Shown: positions 27,312 through 36,190, numbered from the stretch's first letter. The stretch: 51,509 bases of DNA from Actinomycetes bacterium (GCA_024644435.1 JAHEKZ010000001.1:65703-117211); one strand, 5' to 3'. Translations and numbers: made by a program. The notes: generated by a model from the sequence alone, not told the origin.

Positions 27312-29972
27312 TCAGTGGGCGGCCTCGTGCCACGTCCGGCCGAAACCGACCGAGATGTCGAGGGCGACCGACAACGGGTAGGCCCCGCGCATCTCGTGCT
27401 CGACCAAAGCCGCGACCGCATCGCGCTCTCCGGCGGCGACCTCGAGCACGAGCTCGTCGTGAACCTGCAGCAGCATGCGTGACTGCAGCTGTTCAGCTCG
27501 CAGGCGCCGCTCGACCCCGAGCATCGCCACCTTGACGATGTCGGCAGCCGATCCCTGGATCGGGGCGTTCAGGGCCATGCGTTCGGCCATCTCACGGCGT
27601 TGCCGGTTGTCGCTGGTGAGGTCTGGCAGATAGCGACGTCTGCCCAGCAGGGTCTCGGTGTAGCCCGTGCGCCTGGCGTCGTCTACGACAGAGGCCAAGT
27701 AGTCGCGGACGCCGCCGAACCGGTCGAAGTAGTCGTCCATCAGGCTCTTGGCGTCCTCTGGTCCGACCCCGAGCTGCTGGCTCAGGCCGTACGCCGACAG
27801 CCCATAGGCGAGGCCGTACGACATCGCCTTGATCCGGCTGCGCATCTCTGGGGTCACCGCATCGGCTGAGACGTCGAAGACCCGCGAGGCCATGGTGGTG
27901 TGGAGGTCTTCACCGGTGTTGAAGGCCTCGATCAGGCCGGCGTCCTCAGACAGGTGGGCCATGATGCGCATCTCGACCTGGCTGTAGTCGGCCGTCATCA
28001 ACGTGTCAAAACCATCGCCGACGCAGAACGTCGAGCGGATCCGGCGGCCCTCCTCGGTGCGCACCGGGATGTTCTGGAGGTTCGGGTCGGTCGAGGAGAG
28101 CCGTCCGGTCGCCGCCACGGTCTGCATGAAGGTGGTGTGGATGCGCCCGTCGCCGGCGACGGAGCGCTGGAGCCCCTCGACGGTGACCAGGAGCTTGGAC
28201 ACGTCGCGGTGGCGCAGGAGATAGGCCAGGAAGGGATGCTGGGTCTGCGCGAAGAGCCCAGTCAGTGCCTCGGCATCGGTCGTGAACCCGGTCTTGGTCT
28301 TCTTCGTCTTGGGCATCCCCAGCTCGTCGAAGAGCACCACCTGGAGCTGCTTCGGCGACCCCAGGTTCACCTCGTGCCCGATCTCGGAGTACGCCGACTC
28401 GGCAGCGCGCTTGACCTCGGACGCGAACTCCGCGCGCAACGCGTCCAGGGCCTCTTGGTCGACGGCAACACCCACCTGCTCCATCGAGACGAGCAGCCCC
28501 GTCAGCGGAAGCTCGACGTCATGGAGCAATGACATCGCGCCGATCTGCTCTACCTCCGGCTCGAGGGCCGACGCGAGATCGAGGGTGGCCAGGGCCCTGA
28601 CACCCACCTCGTGCGATCGGCTTTCGTCGGCATCGGTGTCGAAGCTCAGCTGCCCGTCGTCGCTCACGTCAGCGAGATCGCGGTGCAGCCATCGAACGCT
28701 CAGATCGGCGAGGTCGTAGCTGCGCTGGTCAGGCCGCAGGAGGTAGGCCGCGATCGCAGTATCGACAGCCGGGGTCGGCATCGACAGTCCCATCGCACTC
28801 AAGGCCAACATCGGTCCGTTGGCGTCGTGCACGACCAGCTCGGCATCAGCGAGCCAGTGTCCGAGCGCTTCAGTGGACGCGGCGTCCAGCGCGTCACGCG
28901 AAAGAGCGGCGACCGCGCCGTCGTCTGCTGCCAGCCCCACCGCCTCGATGACGCCGGTGCCCGAACCCCAGCTGCCCGAGACCGCGATTCCCACACGGGC
29001 CGACCCGTGCGTTCCCAGCCACTCGGCCACCTCCGGTGCATGCAGCGTCTGCACCTCGAGATCGGGCGCCGCCTCGACGATCTCGTCCTGGTTCTGGAGT
29101 GTCTGGGCCAACCGGTCGCGGAGGATTCGGAACTCCAGGGCATCGAAGACCTGGTGGACGAGCTCGCGGTCCCAGTCGCGCCGCTCCAGATCGTCTGGCC
29201 GAGCCTCGAGCTCGACGTCGCGCACGAGCTCGGTGAGCTGTCGGTTCATGATCACCTGGGCCAAGTTGGCTCGTAGCGAATCGCCTACCTTCCCCCGCAC
29301 CTCGTCGGCCCTGGCGACGAGCTGGTCGAAGGAGCCGAACTCACGGATCCACTTGGTGGCGGTCTTCTCGCCCACGCCCGGGATCCCAGGAAGGTTGTCG
29401 CTCGGGTCACCCCGGAGTGCCGCGAAGTCGGGGTACTGGGACGGTGTGAGTCCGTACTTGTCCTCCACCGCGGCCGGAGTCATTCGGGCCAGGTCTGAGA
29501 CGCCCTTACGGGGGTAGAGCACGGTGACCTGGTCTGAGACGAGCTGGAAGGCGTCGCGGTCGCCGGTGATCACCGATACCTCGAAGCCCTGTTCGGCTGC
29601 CTGCGTGCTCAAGGTGGCGATCAGGTCGTCCGCTTCGTAGCCGTCCAGCTCGACCACCGGGATCTGGAGAGCCTCGAGGACCTCCTTGATCAAGCTCACC
29701 TGCCCCTTGAACTCATCTGGGGTCTTTGCCCGGTTGGCCTTGTACTCGGGGTACCGGTCACTGCGGAACGTCGCCCGCGAGACATCGAAGGCCACCGCCA
29801 GGTGAGTGGGCTGCTCGTCGCGCAGGGCGTTGATCAGCATGGACGTGAACCCGTAGACCGCATTGGTCGGCTGGCCGGTCGCCGTCGAGAAGTTCTCTAC
29901 CGGAAGCGCGTAGAAGGCCCGATAGGCCAGCGAGTGACCGTCCAGCAGCAGGAGCGTCCGCGCGGTGGTCAT
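27312..29972 (-). CDS. polA: DNA polymerase I
   Basis: Repair and Okazaki-fragment polymerase with 5'-3' exonuclease. I chose ATG 29972 (886 residues); the frame extends 64 codons further but that part is the reverse of the thioesterase gene. The N-terminal 5'-nuclease has LLLDGHSLAYRAFYAL, DVSRATFRSDRYPEYKANR and GVGEKTATKWI. The middle domain lacks the Asp-x-Glu and other acidic residues of a 3'-5' exonuclease (it reads VGIAVSGSWGSG), so proofreading is probably absent, as in mycobacterial PolA. The polymerase has motif A TADYSQVEMRIMAH, motif B RSRIKAMSYGLAYG and motif C LLQVHDELVLEV. The start codon appears leaderless (TACGAT six bases upstream). Confidence 0.97.
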   Translation of the reverse strand: MTTARTLLLLDGHSLAYRAFYALPVENFSTATGQPTNAVYGFTSMLINALRDEQPTHLAVAFDVSRATFRSDRYPEYKANRAKTPDEFKGQVSLIKEVLEALQIPVVELDGYEADDLIATLSTQAAEQGFEVSVITGDRDAFQLVSDQVTVLYPRKGVSDLARMTPAAVEDKYGLTPSQYPDFAALRGDPSDNLPGIPGVGEKTATKWIREFGSFDQLVARADEVRGKVGDSLRANLAQVIMNRQLTELVRDVELEARPDDLERRDWDRELVHQVFDALEFRILRDRLAQTLQNQDEIVEAAPDLEVQTLHAPEVAEWLGTHGSARVGIAVSGSWGSGTGVIEAVGLAADDGAVAALSRDALDAASTEALGHWLADAELVVHDANGPMLALSAMGLSMPTPAVDTAIAAYLLRPDQRSYDLADLSVRWLHRDLADVSDDGQLSFDTDADESRSHEVGVRALATLDLASALEPEVEQIGAMSLLHDVELPLTGLLVSMEQVGVAVDQEALDALRAEFASEVKRAAESAYSEIGHEVNLGSPKQLQVVLFDELGMPKTKKTKTGFTTDAEALTGLFAQTQHPFLAYLLRHRDVSKLLVTVEGLQRSVAGDGRIHTTFMQTVAATGRLSSTDPNLQNIPVRTEEGRRIRSTFCVGDGFDTLMTADYSQVEMRIMAHLSEDAGLIEAFNTGEDLHTTMASRVFDVSADAVTPEMRSRIKAMSYGLAYGLSAYGLSQQLGVGPEDAKSLMDDYFDRFGGVRDYLASVVDDARRTGYTETLLGRRRYLPDLTSDNRQRREMAERMALNAPIQGSAADIVKVAMLGVERRLRAEQLQSRMLLQVHDELVLEVAAGERDAVAALVEHEMRGAYPLSVALDISVGFGRTWHEAAH

Positions 29973-29978
29973 GCGCCG

Positions 29979-29988
29979 ATCGTAGGCT
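29979..29988. promoter_or_regulatory. overlapping divergent leaderless -10 elements (polA / thioesterase)
   Basis: On the minus strand TACGAT (29984-29979) ends six bases before the polA ATG. On the plus strand TAGGCT (29983-29988) ends six bases before the thioesterase GTG at 29995. Both fit TANNNT and both place transcription start at the start codon. The two elements share two bases and the whole intergenic region is 22 bp, so each -35 region would lie inside the opposite gene. Confidence 0.5.
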
Positions 29989-29994
29989 GACGAG

Positions 29995-30378
29995 GTGACC
30001 ACTGACCTGCCACCGGTCCCTATCCACCAGCGACTCGGTATCGAGATCGTTGCGGCCGCAGCTGACGAGGTGGTCGGCACCCTGCCAGTTGCGGGCAACG
30101 AGCAACCTTTCGGCGCCCTCCACGGAGGAGCATCGGTGGTCCTTGCCGAGAGCCTGGCATCCATCGGCTCGGCGTTGCATGCCGGCCGCGATCACGGCGT
30201 GGTTGGTGTCGAGGTGAACGCGAGCCACCATCGAGCCGCCACGTCCGGCCTCGTCACCGGACGGGCAGCTCCCCTACGCCTCGGACGCCGGATTGCGACG
30301 TGGCAGGTCGAGATCCGCGACGAATCAGGGCAGCTCACCTGTACTGCGCGTGTGACGTGTCTTCTCACACCTCAGTAG
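29995..30378 (+). CDS. PaaI-type hotdog-fold thioesterase
   Basis: Small acyl-CoA thioesterase-like protein of 127 residues with the hotdog fold. The family signature is EQPFGALHGGASVVLAES (about residues 36-53), where His-Gly-Gly caps the central helix and the following Glu is the catalytic position. VGVEVNASHHRAATSG and TWQVEIRDESGQLTCTARVTC are the later strands. Relatives remove aromatic or aliphatic acyl groups from CoA; the substrate here is unknown. The GTG start has no Shine-Dalgarno sequence but a -10-like TAGGCT six bases upstream. The last seven bases overlap the convergent GNAT gene. Confidence 0.88.
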   Translation: MTTDLPPVPIHQRLGIEIVAAAADEVVGTLPVAGNEQPFGALHGGASVVLAESLASIGSALHAGRDHGVVGVEVNASHHRAATSGLVTGRAAPLRLGRRIATWQVEIRDESGQLTCTARVTCLLTPQ

Positions 30379-30926
30379 CTCCTACGCAGACGTCGCCTGC
30401 GCTCGGCACGCTGCAGCTCACCGGCCAGCCTGCGTTTCAACGCTGTGGTCGCGATGGCCCGACGCATGACCAACGGGCTGAACCCGAGCCGGGCGAAGAA
30501 CCGGTTGCTCTCTCGCGCCGCAGGGAACACACCAACTGACACATAGTCGGAGCCGACATCACTGGCGAACTCCGCAGCAGCAGACACGATCGCCCGTCCC
30601 ACTCCCCTCCGGCGTCGATCGTCCTTGACGTGCATGAAGGAGATCTGCACGGTATCGGCATCACTGATGGGCGTCAGGGGCATGCGACTCAACACCGCCA
30701 GACCCACAACGGTGCCATCTATCTCCGCGACGATCACGCGGTGGGAGGGGTCGGCTCGGAGCGCGTCGAGGCGTTCGCGGATCGCGACCGCCGAGGCCGG
30801 CGGACCGAACGGGCCGACGCGACCACCGTGACGCCGCAACTCGTCCCATAGCTCACCGATCGCCAGGACATCGTGCTCGGTCGCCACACGGGTACCCACG
30901 ATCACTGCTGACACGACTGCGCTCAC
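30372..30926 (-). CDS. GNAT-family N-acetyltransferase
   Basis: Acetyl-CoA-dependent acyltransferase of unknown acceptor, 184 residues. I chose GTG 30926 with GAGG just upstream; the open frame continues to 31505 but that part mirrors the DUF554 gene. N-terminal VGTRVATEHDVLAIGELWDELR starts the fold, IVAEIDGTVVGLAVL is the central strand pair, VQISFMHVKDDRRRRGVGRAIVSAA contains the CoA-binding loop (RRRGVGRA), and RESNRFFARLGFSP is the last motif. The C-terminus is strongly basic (RRLAGELQRAERRRRLRR), which might bind nucleic acid or simply be a tail. It is divergent from the DUF554 gene. Confidence 0.85.
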   Translation of the reverse strand: MSAVVSAVIVGTRVATEHDVLAIGELWDELRRHGGRVGPFGPPASAVAIRERLDALRADPSHRVIVAEIDGTVVGLAVLSRMPLTPISDADTVQISFMHVKDDRRRRGVGRAIVSAAAEFASDVGSDYVSVGVFPAARESNRFFARLGFSPLVMRRAIATTALKRRLAGELQRAERRRRLRRSY

Positions 30927-31068
30927 GGCTCCTCGGATCGTCTGACGCCGCCCAACGCCTTCGGCACTGAGGGCGGCTACGCTCCCCCGTGGCCTTCGGC
31001 CAGCGTAATCGTTCGCTGAACAATGGATTCGCGGGCCACCGAGCAGCGATCGAGCGGAAGGAGCCGTT

Positions 31069-31821
31069 GTGCCCGGCCTCGGCACCCTGCTGAACATCGT
31101 CGCCGTGCTTGTCGGCGGCACCGTTGGAACCCTGTTGGGCGACCGCCTACCGGCCCGTGTCAGAGACGTGGTCACCGATGGTCTAGGGCTCGTGACCTTG
31201 GTGATCGGCGGACTGAACGCCGCGGCCGTGGTCAATGAGGATCTGGTCGACGAGCTGGGGCGGGGTGTTCCCCTTCTGGTCGTCCTGGGGTCGGTGGTGG
31301 CCGGCGGCGTCCTCGGCGCCGCTTTCCGCCTCGAGGCCCGACTCGAGGGGCTGGGGGCGCTGCTGCAGCGCAGGTTCGCGGGAAGGAACGATGCGCCCGA
31401 GAGCCGACGACGCTTCATCGAGGGATACGTCACGGCCTCACTGGTCTTCTGCGTCGGTCCCCTGACGGTGCTCGGCTCGCTGGAAGACGGAATGGGTCGT
31501 GGCATCGAGCTGCTCGCGCTGAAGTCAGTCCTCGATGGGTTCGCCGCGTTGGCTTTTGCCGCCTCGCTGGGCTGGGGCGTCGTGGCGTCGGCAATAACAG
31601 TGTTCGCCGTGCAAGGCAGCTTGACCGTGGTGGGGATGGCAGCGGGCGAGGTGCTGTCAGAGGCTCAAGTCTCCGCGCTGACCGCCACTGGCGGAATCCT
31701 GCTTCTCGGCGTTGGCTTTCGGCTTCTGCGGATCAGACCGATTCCAGTCGGTGACCTGCTTCCTGCGCTCGTCGTCGCACCCCTTCTCACCGCGCTGCTG
31801 GCAACATTTCTTAATTCGTGA
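31069..31821 (+). CDS. DUF554 (YdfK/YqgA-type) membrane protein
   Basis: Polytopic membrane protein of 250 residues in the DUF554 family, function not established. The GTG start at 31069 has AAGGAG five bases upstream. Six or seven hydrophobic spans are visible. Family motifs seen are GTLLNIVAVLVGGTVGTLLGDRLP at the N-terminus (two overlapping parts), GYVTASLVFCVGPLTVLGSLEDG in the middle and LKSVLDGFAALAFA after it. No partner gene is evident. The gene ends 111 bases before livH. Confidence 0.9.
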   Translation: MPGLGTLLNIVAVLVGGTVGTLLGDRLPARVRDVVTDGLGLVTLVIGGLNAAAVVNEDLVDELGRGVPLLVVLGSVVAGGVLGAAFRLEARLEGLGALLQRRFAGRNDAPESRRRFIEGYVTASLVFCVGPLTVLGSLEDGMGRGIELLALKSVLDGFAALAFAASLGWGVVASAITVFAVQGSLTVVGMAAGEVLSEAQVSALTATGGILLLGVGFRLLRIRPIPVGDLLPALVVAPLLTALLATFLNS

Positions 31822-31831
31822 CCCGGAACGG

Positions 31832-31861
31832 GTGACCTGCCACCCTGACCCTGACTATGCT
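31832..31861 (+). promoter_or_regulatory. candidate promoter for the liv operon
   Basis: GTGACC (31832-31837), an 18-base spacer and TATGCT (31856-31861) make a plausible SigA-like promoter 72 bases before the livH start. The preceding ACCCG-GAA-CGGGT inverted repeat (31822-31834) may be a weak terminator of the DUF554 gene. Both are weak predictions. Confidence 0.35.
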
Positions 31862-31932
31862 CCGCAAGAACCGCAAGGCGTCGACCCCGGTGCCGGTATC
31901 GGTCAGCCGCACCACGCGAGGGAGTCCTAAGA

Positions 31933-33207
31933 GTGGTTCATTGGTCGGTCACCCGCGTCATTGCCGTCATCGTCGCCGCTCTCGGACTTCTCGGAACTGT
32001 CGCCGTCGTCTCCGCCGGTCCCGCAAGTGCTGAGGGCGAAGCAATCCAAGGCACCCTGCGTGACCTGGCCGGCGCTCCCGTTGTCGGGGTCACCATCACC
32101 GTCAGCAATGACGGCGGGTTCTCAGACAGCTCGGTGTCCGATGCCGAGGGTGCCTGGGCCGTCGAGGTGCCCGGTCCGGGGGCCTACTCGGTGCTGCTCG
32201 ACGAGGACACACTTCCGGATGGCACCACGCCACCCACGGTGAACCCCATCACCACGAGCGCCGACCCCGGTACGCCGAGGTTCATCAACTTCCGCCTCGG
32301 TGAGCGAGAGCGAAACGTCCAGTCCCGGTGGGACAGGGCGGCACAGCTGTCAGTCGAGGGCTTGCGGTTCGGTCTGGTCCTGGCACTGGCTGCGGTCGGC
32401 CTGTCGCTGATCTACGGAACGACTGGGCTCACGAACTTCGCCCATGGCGAGATCATGACGTTCGGCGCCATCTCCACGTGGTTCTTCAACGTCAATCTCG
32501 GGATCAACCTCATCGGCGCCGCAGTCCTGGGGGTCATCACCGCCGGAGTCTTCGGCTGGGCCCAGGAACGTGGTCTGTGGCGACCCCTCCGAAAACGAGG
32601 CACCGGTCTGATCGCGATGATGATCGTCTCGATCGGATTCGCACTAGCCCTGGCGAACACGTATCTCATCATCTTTGGCGGGGCCAGCCGCCCGTACGCT
32701 GACTACGACTCGCAGGCAGGCATCGAGTTCGGTCCGGTGAGCCTGACGCCGAAGGACATGATCTCGATGGTGATTGCTGCGGTCATCCTGGCAATCGCCG
32801 GCCTTGCACTGCTGAAGACCCGCATGGGCAAGGCCACGAGGGCCGTGGCTGACAACCCGGCGCTGGCAGCATCATCTGGAATCGATGTCGACCGCGTCAT
32901 CATGGTGGTCTGGATCAGCGGGGCGGCCCTCGCCGGGCTCGGCGGGGTCATGCTGGCCATGACGCAGCAAGTCTCCTACTTGATGGGCACGCAGACGCTT
33001 CTGCTCATCTTCGCCGCCGTCACCTTGGGCGGACTAGGTACAGCCTTCGGTGCACTCGTGGGCAGCCTGGTAGTTGGCATGTTGATCCAGCTCTCGACGC
33101 TGTGGATCAACCCTGAGCTGAAGAATGTCGGGGCATTGCTGGTCATGATCATCGTCCTGATGGTCAGACCCCAGGGCATCCTGGGACGACGAAGCAGGGT
33201 GGGGTGA
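31933..33207 (+). CDS. livH: LivH-type permease with exported carboxypeptidase-regulatory-like domain
   Basis: Membrane subunit of a branched-chain amino acid (HAAT family) ABC importer. It has 424 residues against about 290 usual for LivH. GGGAG lies eight bases before the GTG. Residues 1-33 are a signal peptide or first membrane span ending AGPASA. Residues 37-122 form a small beta domain (IQGTLRDLAGAPVVGVTITV, VSDAEGAWAVEVPGPGAYSV) resembling the carboxypeptidase-regulatory/transthyretin-like fold, which would face outside. The LivH core follows from residue 138: LALAAVGLSLIYGTTGLTNFAHGE, MMIVSIGFALALANTYL, and MGKATRAVADNPALAASSGID, the loop that contacts the ATPase. The C-terminus MVRPQGILGRR is typical. 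First gene of livH-livM-livG-livF. Confidence 0.93.
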   Translation: MVHWSVTRVIAVIVAALGLLGTVAVVSAGPASAEGEAIQGTLRDLAGAPVVGVTITVSNDGGFSDSSVSDAEGAWAVEVPGPGAYSVLLDEDTLPDGTTPPTVNPITTSADPGTPRFINFRLGERERNVQSRWDRAAQLSVEGLRFGLVLALAAVGLSLIYGTTGLTNFAHGEIMTFGAISTWFFNVNLGINLIGAAVLGVITAGVFGWAQERGLWRPLRKRGTGLIAMMIVSIGFALALANTYLIIFGGASRPYADYDSQAGIEFGPVSLTPKDMISMVIAAVILAIAGLALLKTRMGKATRAVADNPALAASSGIDVDRVIMVVWISGAALAGLGGVMLAMTQQVSYLMGTQTLLLIFAAVTLGGLGTAFGALVGSLVVGMLIQLSTLWINPELKNVGALLVMIIVLMVRPQGILGRRSRVG

Positions 33208-33214
33208 GGCTCTG

Positions 33215-34201
33215 ATGGACTGGGGATTTATCTTCACCACATCAATGTCGGCCGCGATCGGCATCAGCGCCATCGTGTTCTGCCTCGGAGCAATCGGGCT
33301 GAACATCCAGTTCGGATACACCGGTCTGCTCAACTTCGGTCAGGCTGCGTTCCTCGCAGTGGCCGGCTACGGCCTCGCGACAACGGTGACCACCCTGGGG
33401 CTGAACTTCTGGCTCGGAATAGTGGTCGGCATGGCCGCTACCGTGGTGCTGGCGGTCATCCTCGGTATTCCCACGCTGCGGTTGCGGGCCGACTACCTGG
33501 CCATCGTGACCATCGCTGCCGCTGAGATCCTTCGCCTCACACTTCGTTCGGTGGCGTTCAAGGACACGTTCGGAGGGTCGGACGGTCTGCAGCAGTTCTC
33601 CGATGCCTTCTACAAGCTCAACCCCATCTCTCCAGGGGCCTACGACTTCGGTCCCTTCAAGTACAACGAGAAGTCGTGGTGGGTGATCATCGTTGGATGG
33701 TCGCTCGTCGCGGTGTGGACCCTGCTGGTGTTCCTGCTCATGCGGAGCCCCTTCGGGCGAGTTCTCCGGGGTATCCGTGAAGACGAGGATGCGGTCCGCA
33801 GCCTCGGAAAGAACGTCTACTGGTACAAGATGCAGGCGCTGATCCTCGGTGGACTCGGCGGCGCATTCGCAGGGTTCATGCTGGCACTCGGCCAGTCGGC
33901 GGTCTCCCCTGACGCCTACGCCACGAACCTGACCTTCTTGATCTACGTGGTTCTCATCATCGGTGGAGCAGCGCGGGTGTTCGGCCCGATCCTGGGGGCG
34001 TTGATCTTCTCCTTCCTGTTCCAGTTCGTCGACGTCGTCCTCGACCAAGCTGTCAACACCGGGTTGATCACCTTCATCACGAGCACCCAGGCGGCCCAGA
34101 TCCGACTCGTCATGGTCGGGGTTGGCTTGATGCTCTTGATGATCTATCGACCGCAGGGAATCTTGGGCGACCGAAAGGAGCTGCAGCTCGATGCGCGCTG
34201 A
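33215..34201 (+). CDS. livM: LivM-type branched-chain amino acid ABC permease
   Basis: Second membrane subunit of the importer, 328 residues. Hydrophobic spans include AIVFCLGAIGLNIQFGYTG near residue 20. LNFGQAAFLAVAGYG is the LivM hallmark. The ATPase-coupling loop is SPFGRVLRGIREDEDAVRSLGKN (split at residues 178-200). The C-terminus MLLMIYRPQGILGDRKEL matches the family. The start lies seven bases after the livH stop with GGGGTGAGG as ribosome-binding site, and the end overlaps livG by 11 bases. An insertion around residues 120-155 (FSDAFYKLNPISPGAYDFG) is an extracytoplasmic loop. Confidence 0.95.
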   Translation: MDWGFIFTTSMSAAIGISAIVFCLGAIGLNIQFGYTGLLNFGQAAFLAVAGYGLATTVTTLGLNFWLGIVVGMAATVVLAVILGIPTLRLRADYLAIVTIAAAEILRLTLRSVAFKDTFGGSDGLQQFSDAFYKLNPISPGAYDFGPFKYNEKSWWVIIVGWSLVAVWTLLVFLLMRSPFGRVLRGIREDEDAVRSLGKNVYWYKMQALILGGLGGAFAGFMLALGQSAVSPDAYATNLTFLIYVVLIIGGAARVFGPILGALIFSFLFQFVDVVLDQAVNTGLITFITSTQAAQIRLVMVGVGLMLLMIYRPQGILGDRKELQLDAR

Positions 34202-35123
34202 CCAGTCGATGAACACAAGCCGAGACGCCGCTGTCGCCGCGCTTGCCGACCTGCCACGCGAGCCCGGCGTCTCCAAGCCCGACCCGATCTTGATCGCCGA
34301 CAACGTCGTGCGCCGCTTCGGTGGTCTCACTGCTGTCGACGTCGACCACGTCGAAGTTCAGCGGGGCGCCATCACCGCGCTGATCGGTCCCAACGGTGCG
34401 GGTAAGACCACCTTCTTCAATCTCCTGACCGGCTTCGACAAGGTCGACGAAGGCGAGTGGACCTATAACGGCAAGGCGATCCAGGGCGTGCCCCCCTACA
34501 AGGTGGCCCGCATGGGAATGGTGCGCACCTTCCAGCTGACCAAGGTGTTGACTCGCCTCACCGTGATCGAGAACATGCGGCTCGGCGCCACCGGACAGCG
34601 AGGCGAGCGCGTGCTCCCCAGCGTCATCAGAGCTCTGTGGAGCGGGCAGGAACGCGAGATCACCGAGCGCGCGGACGACCTGCTCAGACGGTTCAAGCTG
34701 GACGCCAAGCGTGAGGACTTCGCAGGGTCGCTCTCCGGCGGGCAGCGCAAACTGCTCGAGATGGCGCGATCGCTCATGGTCAACCCCGAGCTGGTGATGC
34801 TCGATGAGCCCATGGCGGGGGTCAACCCGGCGCTCACCCAGTCGTTGCTCGGTCACGTCAAGGATCTCCGTGAACTCGGGATGACCGTCCTTTTCGTCGA
34901 GCACGACATGGACATGGTGCGCGACATCTCCGACTGGGTCATCGTCATGGCGCAGGGCAAGATCATCGCCGAAGGGCCTCCCCACGAGGTCATGGCCGAC
35001 ACCCGGGTCATCGACGCATACCTAGGCGCCCACCACGACCAGTCCCTCGCTGAGATCGCAGAAGAAGAGGGGCTCGATGTGGCCGGGGAGATCCTCGACA
35101 CGGATGGTGGTGTCCAGACATGA
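34191..35123 (+). CDS. livG: LivG-type ABC transporter ATPase
   Basis: One of two ATPases powering the importer, 310 residues. Walker A is GPNGAGKTTFF (about residue 68), signature LSGGQRKLLEMARSLM (about 180), Walker B ELVMLDEPMAGVNP, and switch His in VLFVEHDMDMV. The MAGVNP sequence after Walker B is characteristic of LivG. There is a 35-residue N-terminal extension before the core and a roughly 25-residue acidic C-terminal extension (AEIAEEEGLDVAGEIL), both outside the conserved fold. Start and end overlap livM and livF, indicating tight coupling. Confidence 0.95.
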   Translation: MRADQSMNTSRDAAVAALADLPREPGVSKPDPILIADNVVRRFGGLTAVDVDHVEVQRGAITALIGPNGAGKTTFFNLLTGFDKVDEGEWTYNGKAIQGVPPYKVARMGMVRTFQLTKVLTRLTVIENMRLGATGQRGERVLPSVIRALWSGQEREITERADDLLRRFKLDAKREDFAGSLSGGQRKLLEMARSLMVNPELVMLDEPMAGVNPALTQSLLGHVKDLRELGMTVLFVEHDMDMVRDISDWVIVMAQGKIIAEGPPHEVMADTRVIDAYLGAHHDQSLAEIAEEEGLDVAGEILDTDGGVQT

Positions 35124-35956
35124 CGAACCCTGCAGGCGGCCTCACACCTGGCGAAGTGCACAACGCTGAGGTCGAGCTCGAACGCGACCGGGATCAACCG
35201 ATTCCTGATCGCAGCGCCCATCTGGAGGCAATGCCGAACGCCCTGGTCATCGCAGACAACCTGGTGGCTGGTTACCTCCCTGGGGTCAACATCCTCAATG
35301 GCTGCGACCTCTATGCCAACCGCGGAGAACTGGTCGGCATCATCGGGCCGAACGGCGCCGGCAAGTCCACGCTTCTCAAGGCGCTCTTCGGTCTCGTCCG
35401 CGTGCACGAAGGTCAAGTGATCCTCGACGGCCAGGACATCACCAACCTCAAGCCGAACCGGCTGGTGTCGCAGGGCGTCGGATTCGTGCCACAGAACAAC
35501 AACGTCTTCCCGAGTCTGACCATCGAAGAGAATCTGCAGATGGGCGCCTATCAGGCACCCAAGAACTTCGCGGAGCGCTTCGACTTCGTCGCCTCGCTCT
35601 TCCCCACACTGGCCGACCGACGCAAGCAACCGGCCGGCTCGCTGTCAGGTGGCGAGCGGCAGATGGTCGCAATGAGCCGCGCGCTCATGATGGACCCCTC
35701 GGTCATCCTGCTCGACGAGCCGTCGGCTGGCCTCTCCCCCGTGCTGCAGGACGAGGTCTTTGTGCGGACCAAGCAGATCAACACGGCAGGCGTCACAGTG
35801 ATCATGGTCGAGCAGAACGCGCGACGCTGCCTGCAGATCTGTGACCGCGGCTACGTGCTGGACCAGGGCAAGAATGCCCATACCGGCACCGGGGCTGACC
35901 TTCTGAACGACCCGAAGGTGATCCAGCTCTACCTCGGCACCCTCGCCAAGGCCTGA
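35120..35956 (+). CDS. livF: LivF-type ABC transporter ATPase
   Basis: Second ATPase of the importer, 278 residues. Walker A is GPNGAGKSTLLKALFG (about residue 76), signature LSGGERQMVAMSRALM, Walker B SVILLDEPSAGLSP, and switch His position is replaced in VIMVEQNARR, where Gln follows Glu as is usual in LivF. FVPQNNNVFPSLTIEENL is the Q-loop region. The N-terminal 40 residues are an extension. The start overlaps the livG stop as ATGA. It is the last gene of the plus-strand operon, before a strong terminator. Confidence 0.95.
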   Translation: MTNPAGGLTPGEVHNAEVELERDRDQPIPDRSAHLEAMPNALVIADNLVAGYLPGVNILNGCDLYANRGELVGIIGPNGAGKSTLLKALFGLVRVHEGQVILDGQDITNLKPNRLVSQGVGFVPQNNNVFPSLTIEENLQMGAYQAPKNFAERFDFVASLFPTLADRRKQPAGSLSGGERQMVAMSRALMMDPSVILLDEPSAGLSPVLQDEVFVRTKQINTAGVTVIMVEQNARRCLQICDRGYVLDQGKNAHTGTGADLLNDPKVIQLYLGTLAKA

Positions 35957-36145
35957 CCGGCTCAACGGGTAGCACGTGTCCATCTGAAGCGCCCCGCGGC
36001 TTCTGCCTGGGCGCAGGGCGGCGGAGTCCGTTTCCGTCCATGATGGGGAGCCGTGAGGCCGGCTCGCACATCTCAGCCGCCGCCGAAGCGACGGGTGGGC
36101 CGACCACGCAGCTATGGCGCAGTACAGCTGATCCTGCGGCACGCG

Positions 36146-36177
36146 AGAGGGGCCCGGCCGTATGGCCGGGCCCCTCT
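36146..36177. terminator. strong bidirectional terminator between livF and livK
   Basis: AGAGGGGCCCGGCC (36146-36159) pairs perfectly over 14 bp with GGCCGGGCCCCTCT (36164-36177); the loop is GTAT. It sits between the convergent livF and binding-protein genes, 13 bases after the latter's stop codon. There is no long T tract, as is common in actinobacteria. Confidence 0.9.
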
Positions 36178-36190
36178 ACTGAGCGAACGG

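Noticed and set aside
29973-30164. N-terminal extension of DNA polymerase I by 64 residues
   Set aside because: The extension is the reverse of the thioesterase coding frame and lacks any family similarity; the family start MTTARTLLLLDGH is at 29972.
30927-31505. N-terminal extension of the GNAT protein by 193 residues
   Set aside because: The segment is Ser/Pro/Arg-rich and is the reverse of the DUF554 gene, the usual look of a shadow frame in high-GC DNA.
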